Notes under the pieces: model-generated
The model's database searches: none
The model's input: the letters and a program-made list of their open reading frames with translations, nothing else
What the model was told of the DNA's origin: nothing
DNA from: Blautia sp.
GTDB taxonomy: Bacteria > Bacillota > Clostridia > Lachnospirales > Lachnospiraceae
Direction: 5' to 3'
DNA: 64,000 nucleotides
NCBI GenBank assembly: GCA_023664455.1
Contig: JAMPFM010000001.1
Span: 396,646 to 460,645 of the forward strand
Program-made: the position numbers and the translations under genes
Shown here: in pieces, positions 1 to 8,345 of the stretch
Layout of the letters: every line of letters begins with the position of its first letter
How positions within the stretch are numbered: the stretch's first letter is position 1

Positions 1-133
1 TTTTCAGGGTTGCATTACTATTGATTTGTCAAAGATAAATCTTTTATCAAGGTACAGTTTTAATACTATCATGTGACGAAATCCATTCTATCATTCCGCT
101 TCATGAATGATTCGCACCAAAAATGGTCCGAAC

Positions 134-222
134 GGAGAAGGAGGGATTTGAACCCTCGCGCCGCTATTAACGACCTGCACCCTTTCCAGGGGTGTCCCTT
201 CAGCCATCTTGGGTACTTCTCC
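134..222 (-). tRNA. tRNA-Ser (GGA anticodon)
   Basis: The reverse complement folds as a class II tRNA with a long variable arm. It begins GGAGAAG and ends CTTCTCC, carries the T-loop GGTTCAAATCC, and has anticodon GGA (bases 185-187) in the loop CTGGAAAGG. CCA is not encoded. It lies downstream of tRNA-Ser(UGA) on the same strand, 119 bp away, and is probably transcribed from the same promoter. Confidence 0.95.
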
Positions 223-341
223 AAAAAGACTAATTCTTCACATTCTTGCTTATTTCATTTCTTACTGTTTTTTAACTATAATAAAATTCTTTACTATATT
301 TTATTATAGAAAACAGGTTCGGCGGAGAAGGTATCTCCAGC

Positions 342-426
342 GGAGAGGGTGGGATTCGAACCCACGCGCCCTTGCGGACAAACGGTTTTCAAGACCGCCT
401 CGTTATGACCACTTCGATACCTCTCC
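342..426 (-). tRNA. tRNA-Ser (UGA anticodon)
   Basis: The reverse complement is a class II tRNA with acceptor ends GGAGAGG and CCTCTCC, T-loop GGTTCGAATCC, a long variable arm and anticodon TGA (bases 389-391) in CTTGAAAAC. CCA is not encoded. It is the first gene after the promoter at 468-496. Confidence 0.95.
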
Positions 427-467
427 ATGTTCGTTTTAACTGACTTTCCCCGGTCAGCGCAAAAACC

Positions 468-496
468 ATTTTAGCAAAAAAGGGTATTAGTGTCAA
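468..496 (-). promoter_or_regulatory. tRNA-Ser promoter
   Basis: Reading the minus strand, TTGACA (496-491) and TAAAAT (473-468) are separated by exactly 17 bp and lie about 40 bp upstream of tRNA-Ser(UGA). The -35 box contains the TGA stop codon of the MATE gene (493-495), so promoter and upstream coding region overlap. Confidence 0.85.
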
Positions 497-1845
497 CTGC
501 TTTTTTTAGAAAATTCCGCAGAAATTTTCAAAAACTCTTTTTTGTAAAAAGAAATAGAAAGAATCGTGGCGATTGTCCAGCCAATCGGCCATGCACACCA
601 TATGCCTATCGCGGATTTTGTCAAATCGGAAAGTACAAAAGCCAATACAACCCGAAGGAGTAAATCTGTAAAGGTGGCAGCCATGAACTGGCGCATGGCG
701 CTGATTCCCCGGAGTATGCCGTCCGCAACCAATTTCGCGGACACGATAAAATAGAAAGGCGACAGGATCCACAAAAACTGTTGTCCGGTCAAAAGCGCGG
801 TGGCAGAGCTTTTTTCCATAAATAAAAGAAGAAGGTATCTTCCGAAGAAAATATAAAGAATGCAGAAAGGAATACACAGGCACCATACCATTTTAATCCC
901 TGCACGAAAGCCTTCCTTAATTCGTCCGTATTTATGGGAACCGAGATTCTGGGCTGAGAAGTTGGAAATTCCATTGCCGATTGTGGTAAATGATGTAATG
1001 ACCATATTATTCAGTTTCACCGCCGCAGAATATCCTGCCATGATGGAAGCGCCGAACCCATTGATAACACTCTGAATCAGGATATTGCCAATGGAAATAA
1101 AACTCTGCTGTAAAATACTCGGAACAGCAATTATCATAATCTTTTTCATCAGCTCTATGTCAAATAATTTCGGTCTGTCCGTTACCTGAATCTTTTTCAG
1201 CCTTAGCCACACACTCCATACAGCCAGAATGCAACTGACTCCCTGGCATAAAAAGGTGGCCCATGCAACGCCGGAAACGCCCATATTGAATGCTTTTACA
1301 AATAAAATGTCCACTGCGATATTCGAGGTCGAGGATACTGCCAGAAAATAAAATGGCGTCTTGGAATCCCCTAATGCAGAAAAAATTCCGGTTGCAATAT
1401 TGTAAAAAAATACAAAGGGAAGTCCCCAGATATAAATATCCAGATATAATTTTGAATCGGAAAATACTTCTTCTGGCGTCCTGATTAAATGAAGCAAAAA
1501 GTCGCAGCCCAGCATACCTGTAACCATCAGGAACAGGCAGAGAAAAGCACTGAGAATGCAAGCCGTAGATATCGCAGTTTTTAATCTTCTATAATCTTTT
1601 GCCCCGAATAATTGTGAGACGATAACGGAACAGCCCATGTTGCACCCAAACGCAAATGCAATAAAGATAAGTGTGATTTCATAGCTGTTTCCAACAGCCG
1701 CCAGCGCATTTTCCCCAATAAATTTACCTGCAACCAGACTGTCAGCAATATTGTAAAGCTGTTGAAAAATAATGCTGCCAAACAAGGGCAGGCAGAATTT
1801 CCATAAGACTGTCTGGGGATTTCCCACTGTCAAATCTTTGTTCAT
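493..1845 (-). CDS. MATE family efflux transporter
   Basis: Multidrug and toxic-compound extrusion transporter of the inner membrane, expected to export drugs or metabolites using an H+ or Na+ gradient. The product is about 450 residues, the usual family length, with about twelve hydrophobic segments in two homologous halves. The N-terminal helix with FGSIIFQQLYNIADSLVAGK is the characteristic MATE start. The open frame begins six codons earlier at a TTG, but the ATG at 1845 has GGAAAGGATAGG just upstream and is preferred. It is the last gene of the minus-strand run after ispD, 115 bp away. Substrate cannot be told from sequence. A second MATE gene of a different subgroup lies at 48517-49899. 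Confidence 0.9.
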   Translation of the reverse strand: MNKDLTVGNPQTVLWKFCLPLFGSIIFQQLYNIADSLVAGKFIGENALAAVGNSYEITLIFIAFAFGCNMGCSVIVSQLFGAKDYRRLKTAISTACILSAFLCLFLMVTGMLGCDFLLHLIRTPEEVFSDSKLYLDIYIWGLPFVFFYNIATGIFSALGDSKTPFYFLAVSSTSNIAVDILFVKAFNMGVSGVAWATFLCQGVSCILAVWSVWLRLKKIQVTDRPKLFDIELMKKIMIIAVPSILQQSFISIGNILIQSVINGFGASIMAGYSAAVKLNNMVITSFTTIGNGISNFSAQNLGSHKYGRIKEGFRAGIKMVWCLCIPFCILYIFFGRYLLLLFMEKSSATALLTGQQFLWILSPFYFIVSAKLVADGILRGISAMRQFMAATFTDLLLRVVLAFVLSDLTKSAIGIWCAWPIGWTIATILSISFYKKEFLKISAEFSKKSS

Positions 1846-1960
1846 AGAACCTATCCTTTCCAAAATTGAATCTGCCTATTCCTGGCTCTGCACCAAAAAA
1901 GCCGGCAAACTCATTTACGCTGAAAAAAGGATTTTTGATACCTATCTATCGAAATAGCAT

Positions 1961-2680
1961 TCAAGAATGTCTACCAAAAAAGGACATCGCGACATCCAAA
2001 TCTTCCGGCGTCGTTATCTTGATATTTTCATAAGAACCCTCTACCAGCTTCACCGGATGTTTCAGCAGTGTTTCAACGACCATCGCATCATCGGTAATGC
2101 GGACGCCTTTTTCTTGTAATTCCTGTTCTTTTTCCATGAGCTGCGCATAGGCTTCCTTAGCCAGGGATATTGTAAAAACCTGCGGGGTCTGCACCTGCCA
2201 GACAGTTTCCCGGTTCGGCGTCTGCATGGCAAAAAGGGCGTCGTCCACAATTTTCACGGTATCCTTCACGGGCATACCGACTACGCAGGCATGATATTCT
2301 TTGACCGCCTCATAAACGCGCCGTAAGATATCTTCTGTTAAAAAGGGGCGCGCGCCATCGTGGATAAAAACAAAACCTTCCCCTTGCAACGCATTTAAGC
2401 CATTTGCTACGGAATGATAACGCTCCCTGCCACCTTCCACGATTGTCTTCACTTTCGTAAAATGATAGCGCTCCACAATCTCGCGGCGACAATATGCTTC
2501 TTCCCCCTGCCCGACTACGAGAATTATCTCGTCGATAAAGCTGTCTTGAAACGTTTTCAGGGCATAATAAAGAACCGGTTTATCCTGCAGCAGAATATAT
2601 TGCTTCCGCACACTGCTCTGCATCCGGCTCCCCCATCCCGCCGCAAGTACTATGGCTGCCGTTTTCTCTTTTTCTTTCAT
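1961..2680 (-). CDS. ispD: 2-C-methyl-D-erythritol 4-phosphate cytidylyltransferase
   Basis: Transfers CMP from CTP to MEP in the cytoplasmic non-mevalonate isoprenoid pathway. The 239-residue product has the CTP-binding loop LAAGWGSRM (about residues 12-20) followed by the conserved KQY, then VFIHDGARPF near residue 105, and QTPQVF in the last third, all hallmarks of IspD. The length matches stand-alone IspD rather than an IspDF fusion. It follows tsaD by 45 bp on the same strand. The sequence is intact and no alternative family fits. Confidence 0.95.
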   Translation of the reverse strand: MKEKEKTAAIVLAAGWGSRMQSSVRKQYILLQDKPVLYYALKTFQDSFIDEIILVVGQGEEAYCRREIVERYHFTKVKTIVEGGRERYHSVANGLNALQGEGFVFIHDGARPFLTEDILRRVYEAVKEYHACVVGMPVKDTVKIVDDALFAMQTPNRETVWQVQTPQVFTISLAKEAYAQLMEKEQELQEKGVRITDDAMVVETLLKHPVKLVEGSYENIKITTPEDLDVAMSFFGRHS

Positions 2681-2725
2681 ATGAATAATCCTATTTCCAA
2701 TTTTCTTATTTTGCGACCTTTTTCT

Positions 2726-3754
2726 CTATACCCGTTCCCCCAGCCGCAGGTTGGGCACTGCGTTCAAATCATAGCCATGCCGCACGCCTTTGCGGTATTC
2801 GTAGTATCCCGCTACGCCTATCATCGCCGCGTTATCCGTGCAAAAAATCGGGGAAGGGCAGTAAAAATCTATGTTCTTCGCTGCGCACTCTTTTACAAAC
2901 GCTTCCCGCAGGGCGCTATTGGAAGCGACGCCGCCGGCAATGGCAAATTTGCGCAGACCGTAGGTTTCCACCGCTTTCATGGAATGTTCCACCAGCACGT
3001 CTACCACCGCTTTCTGAAAAGAAGCCGCCACATCTTCCCGACAGACGGGGATTCCTTTCATTTCGCAGGAATTGAGGTAATTCAGTACGGCGGATTTGAG
3101 ACCGCTGAAGCTGAAATCATACTCCGCATCTGCCACTTTTGCCCTGGGAAAAGAAATGGCGTCGGCATTGCCTTCCCTGGATACTTTATCAATCTTAGGA
3201 CCGCCCGGATATCCCAGCCCGATTGCCCTTGCTACTTTATCGAAGGCTTCCCCTGCTGCATCGTCCCTCGTCCTGCCGAGAATCTCATACTCGCCATAGC
3301 CTTTTACAACGACCAGATGGGAATGTCCGCCGGATACGACCAGCGAGATAAAAGGCGGTTCCAATTCTTTATGTTCGATATAATTAGCGCTGATATGCCC
3401 TTCGATATGATGGACGCCGATTAGGGGAATCCCGGAAGCAAGACTGATTGCTTTCGCCTCAGAAACGCCTACCAGCAGCGCGCCCACAAGACCGGGACCA
3501 TAAGTTACGGCGATCGCCGTAATATCCTGTAACAACACATTTGCTTCCTGCAGCGCCTTGGCGATGACCTGATTGATGTTTTCAATATGCTTCCTGGATG
3601 CGATTTCCGGTACGACGCCGCCATAGATGGTATGCAGGGCAATCTGGGAAGAAATCACGTTGGACAAAACTTCCCTGCCGTTTTTGACGACTGCCGCCGC
3701 AGTTTCGTCGCAGGAACTTTCAATCGCCAGAATCAGCACATCTTCTTTTTCCAT
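2726..3754 (-). CDS. tsaD: tRNA N6-adenosine threonylcarbamoyltransferase
   Basis: Catalytic ASKHA-fold subunit that transfers the threonylcarbamoyl group to A37 of ANN-decoding tRNAs, making t6A. The protein opens with the family signature [12 protein letters not shown], carries the iron-binding HHIEGH (about residues 115-120), and has SGGHSHL near 141. The reading frame also has an ATG three codons upstream, but AGGAAAGG then abuts it with no spacing, whereas it sits 9 bp before the ATG at 3754. Its partners tsaB and tsaE are encoded 2.5-4.7 kb upstream on the same strand. The TsaC/Sua5 enzyme is not in the window. Confidence 0.96.
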   Translation of the reverse strand: MEKEDVLILAIESSCDETAAAVVKNGREVLSNVISSQIALHTIYGGVVPEIASRKHIENINQVIAKALQEANVLLQDITAIAVTYGPGLVGALLVGVSEAKAISLASGIPLIGVHHIEGHISANYIEHKELEPPFISLVVSGGHSHLVVVKGYGEYEILGRTRDDAAGEAFDKVARAIGLGYPGGPKIDKVSREGNADAISFPRAKVADAEYDFSFSGLKSAVLNYLNSCEMKGIPVCREDVAASFQKAVVDVLVEHSMKAVETYGLRKFAIAGGVASNSALREAFVKECAAKNIDFYCPSPIFCTDNAAMIGVAGYYEYRKGVRHGYDLNAVPNLRLGERV

Positions 3755-3821
3755 TTTGTCCATCCTTTCCTCATGATTGCCCGTTTTTCATAGCGCATTT
3801 CACCGTCTGTCACTCTTTCTT

Positions 3822-4391
3822 TCATTCCTGCACCAAATCCCAGCCCAGAATCTTCCAGTGTTTATCCGCATCCTGCCGCAGAATGAAAACCACCTGCGTC
3901 TGGGCTATTTCCGTCTTCTGCCTCATACTGTAAGTACAATATAATCGCGCGCAGGAATCGGAATCCTGCGTAAAATATTCCACATCTGTGCTGGCGGATA
4001 ATTGATAAGAAGAAATCGACCTATCTTTTTCTTTCATATCTTCAATATCGCTTTTCAAATCTTCCAGATACTCTTCCTGCGTCTTATTGGCGATTAGCTC
4101 CTCGTCATAGATTCCCTGAATCTTCACTGCAAGCTCGACTAATTCTTCTTCCGTATATTTCTCATTATAAAAGCAGCGGGATATTTCATTGAAATATTTG
4201 ACTACTTCCTTAGGCGAGGGCGGATAATTTTTGTCCAAATCCCGCATGAGTGCAGCCTGTACCTGAGTGGACTGCACATCTTCTTCCCGCGTCTCTTTTC
4301 CCTTATGGGATAGATAATAAAAATAGCCGATAACAAGCGCCGCCAAAATGATTCCTATCACAATCAGTTTTATTCCGCCAGCTTTTTTCAT
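3822..4391 (-). CDS. small membrane-anchored protein, DUF6715-like
   Basis: Unknown function. About 189 residues: a Lys-rich N-terminus, one hydrophobic segment (about residues 6-26, IKLIVIGIILAALVIGYFYY), then an acidic, helix-rich extracytoplasmic region of about 160 residues ending in a small beta-rich part (KHWKILGWDLV). The family is annotated in Lachnospiraceae as DUF6715 as far as I recall, and I could not check this. It lies between rnz and tsaD on the same strand. An in-frame ATG four codons upstream (4403) is an alternative start; the same in-frame leader occurs before rnz and dapL. Confidence 0.7.
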   Translation of the reverse strand: MKKAGGIKLIVIGIILAALVIGYFYYLSHKGKETREEDVQSTQVQAALMRDLDKNYPPSPKEVVKYFNEISRCFYNEKYTEEELVELAVKIQGIYDEELIANKTQEEYLEDLKSDIEDMKEKDRSISSYQLSASTDVEYFTQDSDSCARLYCTYSMRQKTEIAQTQVVFILRQDADKHWKILGWDLVQE

Positions 4392-4499
4392 ATTGATAAC
4401 CATGCTCCTTTCTCAACGTGTAAATTCATGCGCTCAAGTCATCTCGATATCAGCGCAAATCCGCGGCTGCCTGCAATCTGTCACAAATGGCAGCCTGCC

Positions 4500-5411
4500 C
4501 TATTCTTCCTCGTATAATAAGTCTACACTCTTTCCGTCCTTCCCTGCAATAGCGTTTGGAAAAATTTTCCTGACCTCATCCATATAGACCTCCGCCTTCG
4601 TAAGCGACGGGCTGTAGTGTGTCAGCCACAACTCTTTGACCTGGGCTTCTTTCGCCATAAGCGCCGCCTCGTAAAAAGTCATATGCTTGTATTCTTTGGC
4701 TTTCTGCTTTTTCTCCGGTTCGCCGTACATACCCTCGCAGATAAACAAATCAGCTCCCCTAGCATTTCTGACAATACTGTCAGTTGGTCTGGTGTCGGTA
4801 CAATAGGTCAGTTTAATGCCCTTTCGCGGCGGTCCAAGCACCATATCCGGTGTCAGGACACCTTCCTCGGTCTCGATGATTTCCCCTTTTTGCAGACGAT
4901 TCCAATATTTTCTGTCAATTCCGTGCTCCTGTGCACGGTTTACGTCAAACTTCCCGATTCTGTCTATGACGATATTATATCCGTAGCAGACGACGTTGTG
5001 ATTGACTTTAAACGCTTCTATTCTGAAACCTTCAAATGGAAGAACTTGTTCCGGCTCTGTCAGTTCTAAGCATTCGATGGGAAAAGGCAGCTCCGGCGCA
5101 ATGATACGCAGCGCTGACACAACTTTTGTCAGTCCTTTTGGTCCCACTAAAAGAAGCGGCTCTGTCCGTTCCGCATTGCCCATTGTAAGCAACATTCCCG
5201 GCAGTCCGCTGATATGATCCGCGTGAAAATGGGTAAAACAGATAATGTCAATCGGTTTCGGGCTCCACCCCTTTTCCTTCATGGCAATCTGCGTACCTTC
5301 CCCGCAGTCTATCAATATACTTTTTCCGTTATATCTTGCCATCAGGGAAGTGAGCCATCTATAGGGCAGCGGCATCATCCCCCCTGTGCCAAGCAGACAA
5401 ATATCTAACAT
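4500..5411 (-). CDS. rnz: ribonuclease Z (tRNase Z)
   Basis: Zinc endonuclease that removes the 3' trailer of tRNA precursors, needed for tRNAs lacking encoded CCA such as the two tRNA-Ser genes here. The metallo-beta-lactamase core shows LLGTGGMMPLP at the N-terminus, the metal site FTHFHADHISG (HFHADH about residues 61-66), the downstream CTDTRPTDS motif and a late WLTHYSPS histidine. About 303 residues, typical of the short bacterial form. The ATG at 5411 gives the conserved MLDICLLGTGG start. An in-frame ATG four codons upstream (5423) sits only 1 bp from AAAGG. Confidence 0.93.
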   Translation of the reverse strand: MLDICLLGTGGMMPLPYRWLTSLMARYNGKSILIDCGEGTQIAMKEKGWSPKPIDIICFTHFHADHISGLPGMLLTMGNAERTEPLLLVGPKGLTKVVSALRIIAPELPFPIECLELTEPEQVLPFEGFRIEAFKVNHNVVCYGYNIVIDRIGKFDVNRAQEHGIDRKYWNRLQKGEIIETEEGVLTPDMVLGPPRKGIKLTYCTDTRPTDSIVRNARGADLFICEGMYGEPEKKQKAKEYKHMTFYEAALMAKEAQVKELWLTHYSPSLTKAEVYMDEVRKIFPNAIAGKDGKSVDLLYEEE

Positions 5412-5466
5412 GTCAATTACCATGCCTTTCTCTTACTCCGCATCATAGCGGCAGTTCTCAGGCAGG

Positions 5467-5712
5467 CTACAGCAATTCTTGCCGCTGTGTCGTCTCTACG
5501 GGAATCTGGAATTTTGCGACGATTTTCGCATAGCATTCCTCACATAAATCAAACTGGTGAGTTTCACCGTCCCGTGTGCTAAAATAGCCGAAATCATGGG
5601 AAATATGAATGCATTCGTCTTTTAAAATTCCATTTTCTACCAATAATTCTTTGTTGCAGCAGTTGCAATGAACTGTAACCAGCTTTGTTTCTTCTTTAAG
5701 ATAAGTCCTCAT
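5467..5712 (-). CDS. small protein with two Cys pairs, possible zinc ribbon
   Basis: An 81-residue protein of unknown function. Two CxxC knuckles (CNCC near residue 16-19 and CEEC near 58-61) suggest a small metal-binding ribbon. The sequence between them is acidic and aromatic. AGGAGGG precedes the ATG, so the start is well supported. It sits between rimI and rnz and is probably co-transcribed. I do not recognise a characterised relative. Confidence 0.65.
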   Translation of the reverse strand: MRTYLKEETKLVTVHCNCCNKELLVENGILKDECIHISHDFGYFSTRDGETHQFDLCEECYAKIVAKFQIPVETTQRQELL

Positions 5713-5807
5713 TTTACCCTCCTGTACCTACAAAACAACATCTTGCGTCTTATCCATTATAACAATCTGTAGTATGCAAAAACAGTGGTAAATACTATAT
5801 CTGCTTC

Positions 5808-6248
5808 CTATCTCTTCCACATTATCATGGCATCTTCTTTCGGTTTCTCATAGAAACCCGGTCGGATTCCTTCGGAATGAAAGCCCAGCTTCTCATAAAC
5901 ATGGATTGCCGCCACGTTGCTTACCCTGACTTCCAGCGTAAATGCCTCCAGTCCGTTCCTGATACCATCTTCTATAAGATATTGCAGCATTTTCGTTCCA
6001 ATGCCTTGATTTCTTTCTGACTTTTCGACAACCACATTAGTAATATTTCCTTCTCCTGCGACCATCAGTACGCCGCAGCCGCCGATAACGCAGCCGTCGC
6101 GTTCTGCCACATAATAACGGGCATCTTCTTTCTGTATCATTTTCAGAAAAGCGTCGCGTGACCAGGGCATGGAAAAAGTTTCCTCTTCCATTCTGCTGAC
6201 AGACTCCACATCCGTACATTCCATCAATCGGATAAGTACTGTTCCCAC
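5808..6248 (-). CDS. rimI: ribosomal protein S18-alanine N-acetyltransferase
   Basis: GNAT-fold acetyltransferase expected to acetylate the N-terminus of ribosomal protein S18. The 146-residue product has the acetyl-CoA loop RNQGIGTKM (about residues 79-87), then EVRVSN and the C-terminal NVAAIHVYEKLGFHSEG, all typical of RimI. It starts at GTG 2 bp after the tsaB stop with GGA 8 bp upstream, so the genes are translationally close. The tsaB-rimI-tsaD neighbourhood is a very common bacterial arrangement. Confidence 0.92.
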   Translation of the reverse strand: MGTVLIRLMECTDVESVSRMEEETFSMPWSRDAFLKMIQKEDARYYVAERDGCVIGGCGVLMVAGEGNITNVVVEKSERNQGIGTKMLQYLIEDGIRNGLEAFTLEVRVSNVAAIHVYEKLGFHSEGIRPGFYEKPKEDAMIMWKR

Positions 6249-6250
6249 AA

Positions 6251-6985
6251 TTATGTCCTTTCCGTCTCTGCGACTTTTTTCTTTTCTTGTTGTTCCCGTT
6301 CCGCCTGGGACAGCCTCAGGTATTCCGGCGCGTGTTCTTCGCCACTCTGCACTTTGCCCTCAGCATAGTATAAACTGCCCAGCACGCCGATACTCGCCGC
6401 CCGCTGCCGGTTCATATGCGCCGGCGCAAGCGTGTAAGAAACGTGCATCAGTTCTTTCATCTTTTCCCGAAAAACCGGCACCCCGTCTCCTAAAAAAATG
6501 ACTTCCCTGCCAAGCGTATTCAAGGCATGTGCAATCTCGTCAAAAGAAACCGCACACTGCTCCCTGATGCGGTGCAGAACGTAAGCGTCGTTTTGCGAAA
6601 CAAATTCATAAATTCCCGTATAGACCTGATTTCTCCTGGCGTCCATAATCGGGCAGACAATTTTGTCTGTTCCATACAGATTATAGGCGAGACCATCCAC
6701 GGTAGGCACCGCCACAATCGGTTTCCCCGTAGCAAATGCCAGTCCCTTGGCTGTGGCGGAGCCAATCCGCAGCCCCGTAAAAGAACCCGGTCCCGCCGCT
6801 ACTGCAATCGCGTCCACCTGCGTAAAATCTAAGTCTATCATCTTCTGGATTTCATGAAGCATGGGCAGCAAAGTCTGCGAATGCGTCTTTTTATATTGAA
6901 TCGTATATTCCGCGACAAGGATATCCTCTTCCACAACAGCCACGGAAGCCACTAATCCAGAACTGTCAAGCGCTATCAGTCTCAT
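6251..6985 (-). CDS. tsaB: t6A biosynthesis protein TsaB
   Basis: Non-catalytic ASKHA-fold partner that dimerises with TsaD in the t6A complex. The 244-residue protein begins with IALDSSGLVASVAVVE, has the conserved AVAAGPGSFTGLRIG (about residues 60-74) and PIMDARRNQVYTG near 115. The C-terminal 30 residues are highly charged (Glu/Lys/Arg). AGGAGCAGGGG lies upstream of the ATG. The gene follows tsaE by 35 bp. Confidence 0.94.
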   Translation of the reverse strand: MRLIALDSSGLVASVAVVEEDILVAEYTIQYKKTHSQTLLPMLHEIQKMIDLDFTQVDAIAVAAGPGSFTGLRIGSATAKGLAFATGKPIVAVPTVDGLAYNLYGTDKIVCPIMDARRNQVYTGIYEFVSQNDAYVLHRIREQCAVSFDEIAHALNTLGREVIFLGDGVPVFREKMKELMHVSYTLAPAHMNRQRAASIGVLGSLYYAEGKVQSGEEHAPEYLRLSQAEREQQEKKKVAETERT

Positions 6986-7020
6986 GCCATTACCCCTGCT
7001 CCTTTCTTAGTCTGCAAATT

Positions 7021-7485
7021 TCATATCAGGTTTTCTGCCCGCAGCTTGCTGTTTATCTGAATCTTCCGGTATGCAAAGCCTTTTTCCAGATTCTTCTCTA
7101 TCCTAATTTGTATACAATCCTCTGGCAGTATTTCTTCCATCAGATTCGCCCATTCGATAAGACAGACGCCGTCGCCATAAAAATATTCCTCATAGCCAAT
7201 TTCATCCATCTCTTCAACGCTGCCAATCCGGTAAACGTCAAAATGGTAAAAAGGCAGTCTGCCCTCTTCATAAATCTGCAAAATCGTAAAAGTAGGACTG
7301 CACACCGGCTCCGTAATGCCAAGTCCTGCTGCCATCCCCTGCGTCAACACGGTTTTTCCCACGCCCAAATCACCGATAAGGGCAAAAACCTGCCCTGCTG
7401 CCGCCTGGGAGCCTATTTTCCTGCCATAATCGAATGTTTCCTGCGCGCTATATGTCTCGATAATTTTCTCCATGCCGCCACTCAT
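7021..7485 (-). CDS. tsaE: t6A biosynthesis ATPase TsaE
   Basis: P-loop ATPase that drives the TsaB-TsaD complex in t6A synthesis. Walker A is GDLGVGKT (about residues 38-45), followed by SPTFTILQIYEEG and the conserved FYHFDVYRI; the WANLMEEILP segment near the end is also typical. 154 residues is the normal size. The chosen ATG overlaps the preceding gene by 4 bp (ATGA), suggesting translational coupling. An ATG four codons later (7473) is an alternative start. Confidence 0.94.
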   Translation of the reverse strand: MSGGMEKIIETYSAQETFDYGRKIGSQAAAGQVFALIGDLGVGKTVLTQGMAAGLGITEPVCSPTFTILQIYEEGRLPFYHFDVYRIGSVEEMDEIGYEEYFYGDGVCLIEWANLMEEILPEDCIQIRIEKNLEKGFAYRKIQINSKLRAENLI

Positions 7486-7961
7486 CCCCTGATTTTCACC
7501 TTTTTCGCCGGCATATGCGTGGAAATGATTTCAATCACTTTATATTTCTGCTCCCCGATGTCTTTTTTTGGAAAAATACAGGCGTTGATACGGGAAGTAT
7601 AGACGACGATGCTGCTATTCGTGGAAACCGCCTTATACATATCCTCCCATTTCTGCCCGTCCGTCGCGCCGTCCTGCGACACTTCGATTCCCTCTTCCGT
7701 CAGTTTATAGTGCAGCGGCTTCTTAAACGCCGGATTTTTCAACATCTGCTGTCTGGAACGAAGGAAAAGCGCCCAGGGCTGATAGAGAAGTATCACAAGT
7801 CCCGCAATCAGAAAAATCACCTGCCTGTTCATATAAAAAGCAACCAAAAACAGCGCGCCCGCCGCCGAACCGCATATGCCGGCGAAACTGCTGTAGGTAT
7901 GGTGCATCATATAATCATATAAAATGCCCGCTTCCATTTTTACGTCAAATTCTACTTCCAT
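7482..7961 (-). CDS. YcxB-like membrane protein
   Basis: A 159-residue protein with two adjacent hydrophobic segments (about residues 25-60) and a C-terminal domain with LTEEGIEV, KWEDMYKAV and PKKDI, resembling the YcxB-like domain. Function unknown; probably in the cytoplasmic membrane. The frame stays open upstream to 8060, but a strong hairpin (8000-8027) lies in that extension, and the ATG at 7961 is preceded by GGCGGATGAGG, so the short form is chosen. It overlaps tsaE by 4 bp. Confidence 0.72.
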   Translation of the reverse strand: MEVEFDVKMEAGILYDYMMHHTYSSFAGICGSAAGALFLVAFYMNRQVIFLIAGLVILLYQPWALFLRSRQQMLKNPAFKKPLHYKLTEEGIEVSQDGATDGQKWEDMYKAVSTNSSIVVYTSRINACIFPKKDIGEQKYKVIEIISTHMPAKKVKIRG

Positions 7962-7999
7962 AACCTCATCCGCCTTTTTGCTTAGATTCATCGTTAGGT

Positions 8000-8027
8000 A
8001 AAAAGCACCTACATCGCAGGTGCTTTT
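8000..8027 (-). terminator. intrinsic terminator, probably of the MacAB-like operon
   Basis: AAAAGCACCT and AGGTGCTTTT form a perfect stem around a 7-base loop with a T run on either strand. On the minus strand it lies downstream of the ABC permease gene that ends at 8346. The MITE-like element at 8086-8309 now separates gene and terminator. Confidence 0.75.
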
Positions 8028-8085
8028 GCTACTGACTTTATTATACTGGAAATTGGGCAAAGTGCAAGTCCTGAATTTATAGAGC

Positions 8086-8309
8086 TACGGAAATCAATTT
8101 TCAGTCAGCATGTAGATATTGATACGGCAGAGCAGATAGAAATCCCTTGTCGGCACGCTCTCGCTCCTTGAAAAACGCAGCGGTACTAAGTTCAAAAGCC
8201 GCGTTGCGCCTTTTTCACTAAGTGCCGGCGTTTTTCAAGGGCCTTCGCGGGATTTCTATCTGCTCTGCCTATTCAACATTAACGAACTGACTGAAAATTG
8301 ATTTCCATG
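8086..8309. mobile_element. MITE-like nested inverted-repeat element 1
   Basis: A 224-bp non-coding element. Its arms GGAAATCAATTTTCAGTCAG (8089-8108) and the exact complement (8287-8306) enclose a second perfect 21-bp pair (8126-8146 with 8249-8269) and a third 13-bp pair (8166-8178 with 8228-8240). TTATAGAGC occurs as a direct repeat immediately outside at 8077-8085 and 8310-8318, as expected for a 9-bp target duplication. There is no transposase gene, so it would need help in trans. It sits between the ABC permease gene and the likely terminator of that operon. Confidence 0.8.
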
Positions 8310-8345
8310 TTATAGAGCCAGCGGCGCAGCATCGCTCCACCAGCC

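Noticed and set aside
2414..3424. 336-codon plus-strand frame opposite tsaD and ispD
   Set aside because: Antisense to two well-supported genes; its composition is a shadow of their codon bias.
4467..4497. GGCTGCC/GGCAGCC hairpin as terminator between rnz and the DUF6715-like gene
   Set aside because: No T run on either strand and the genes appear to be one transcript.
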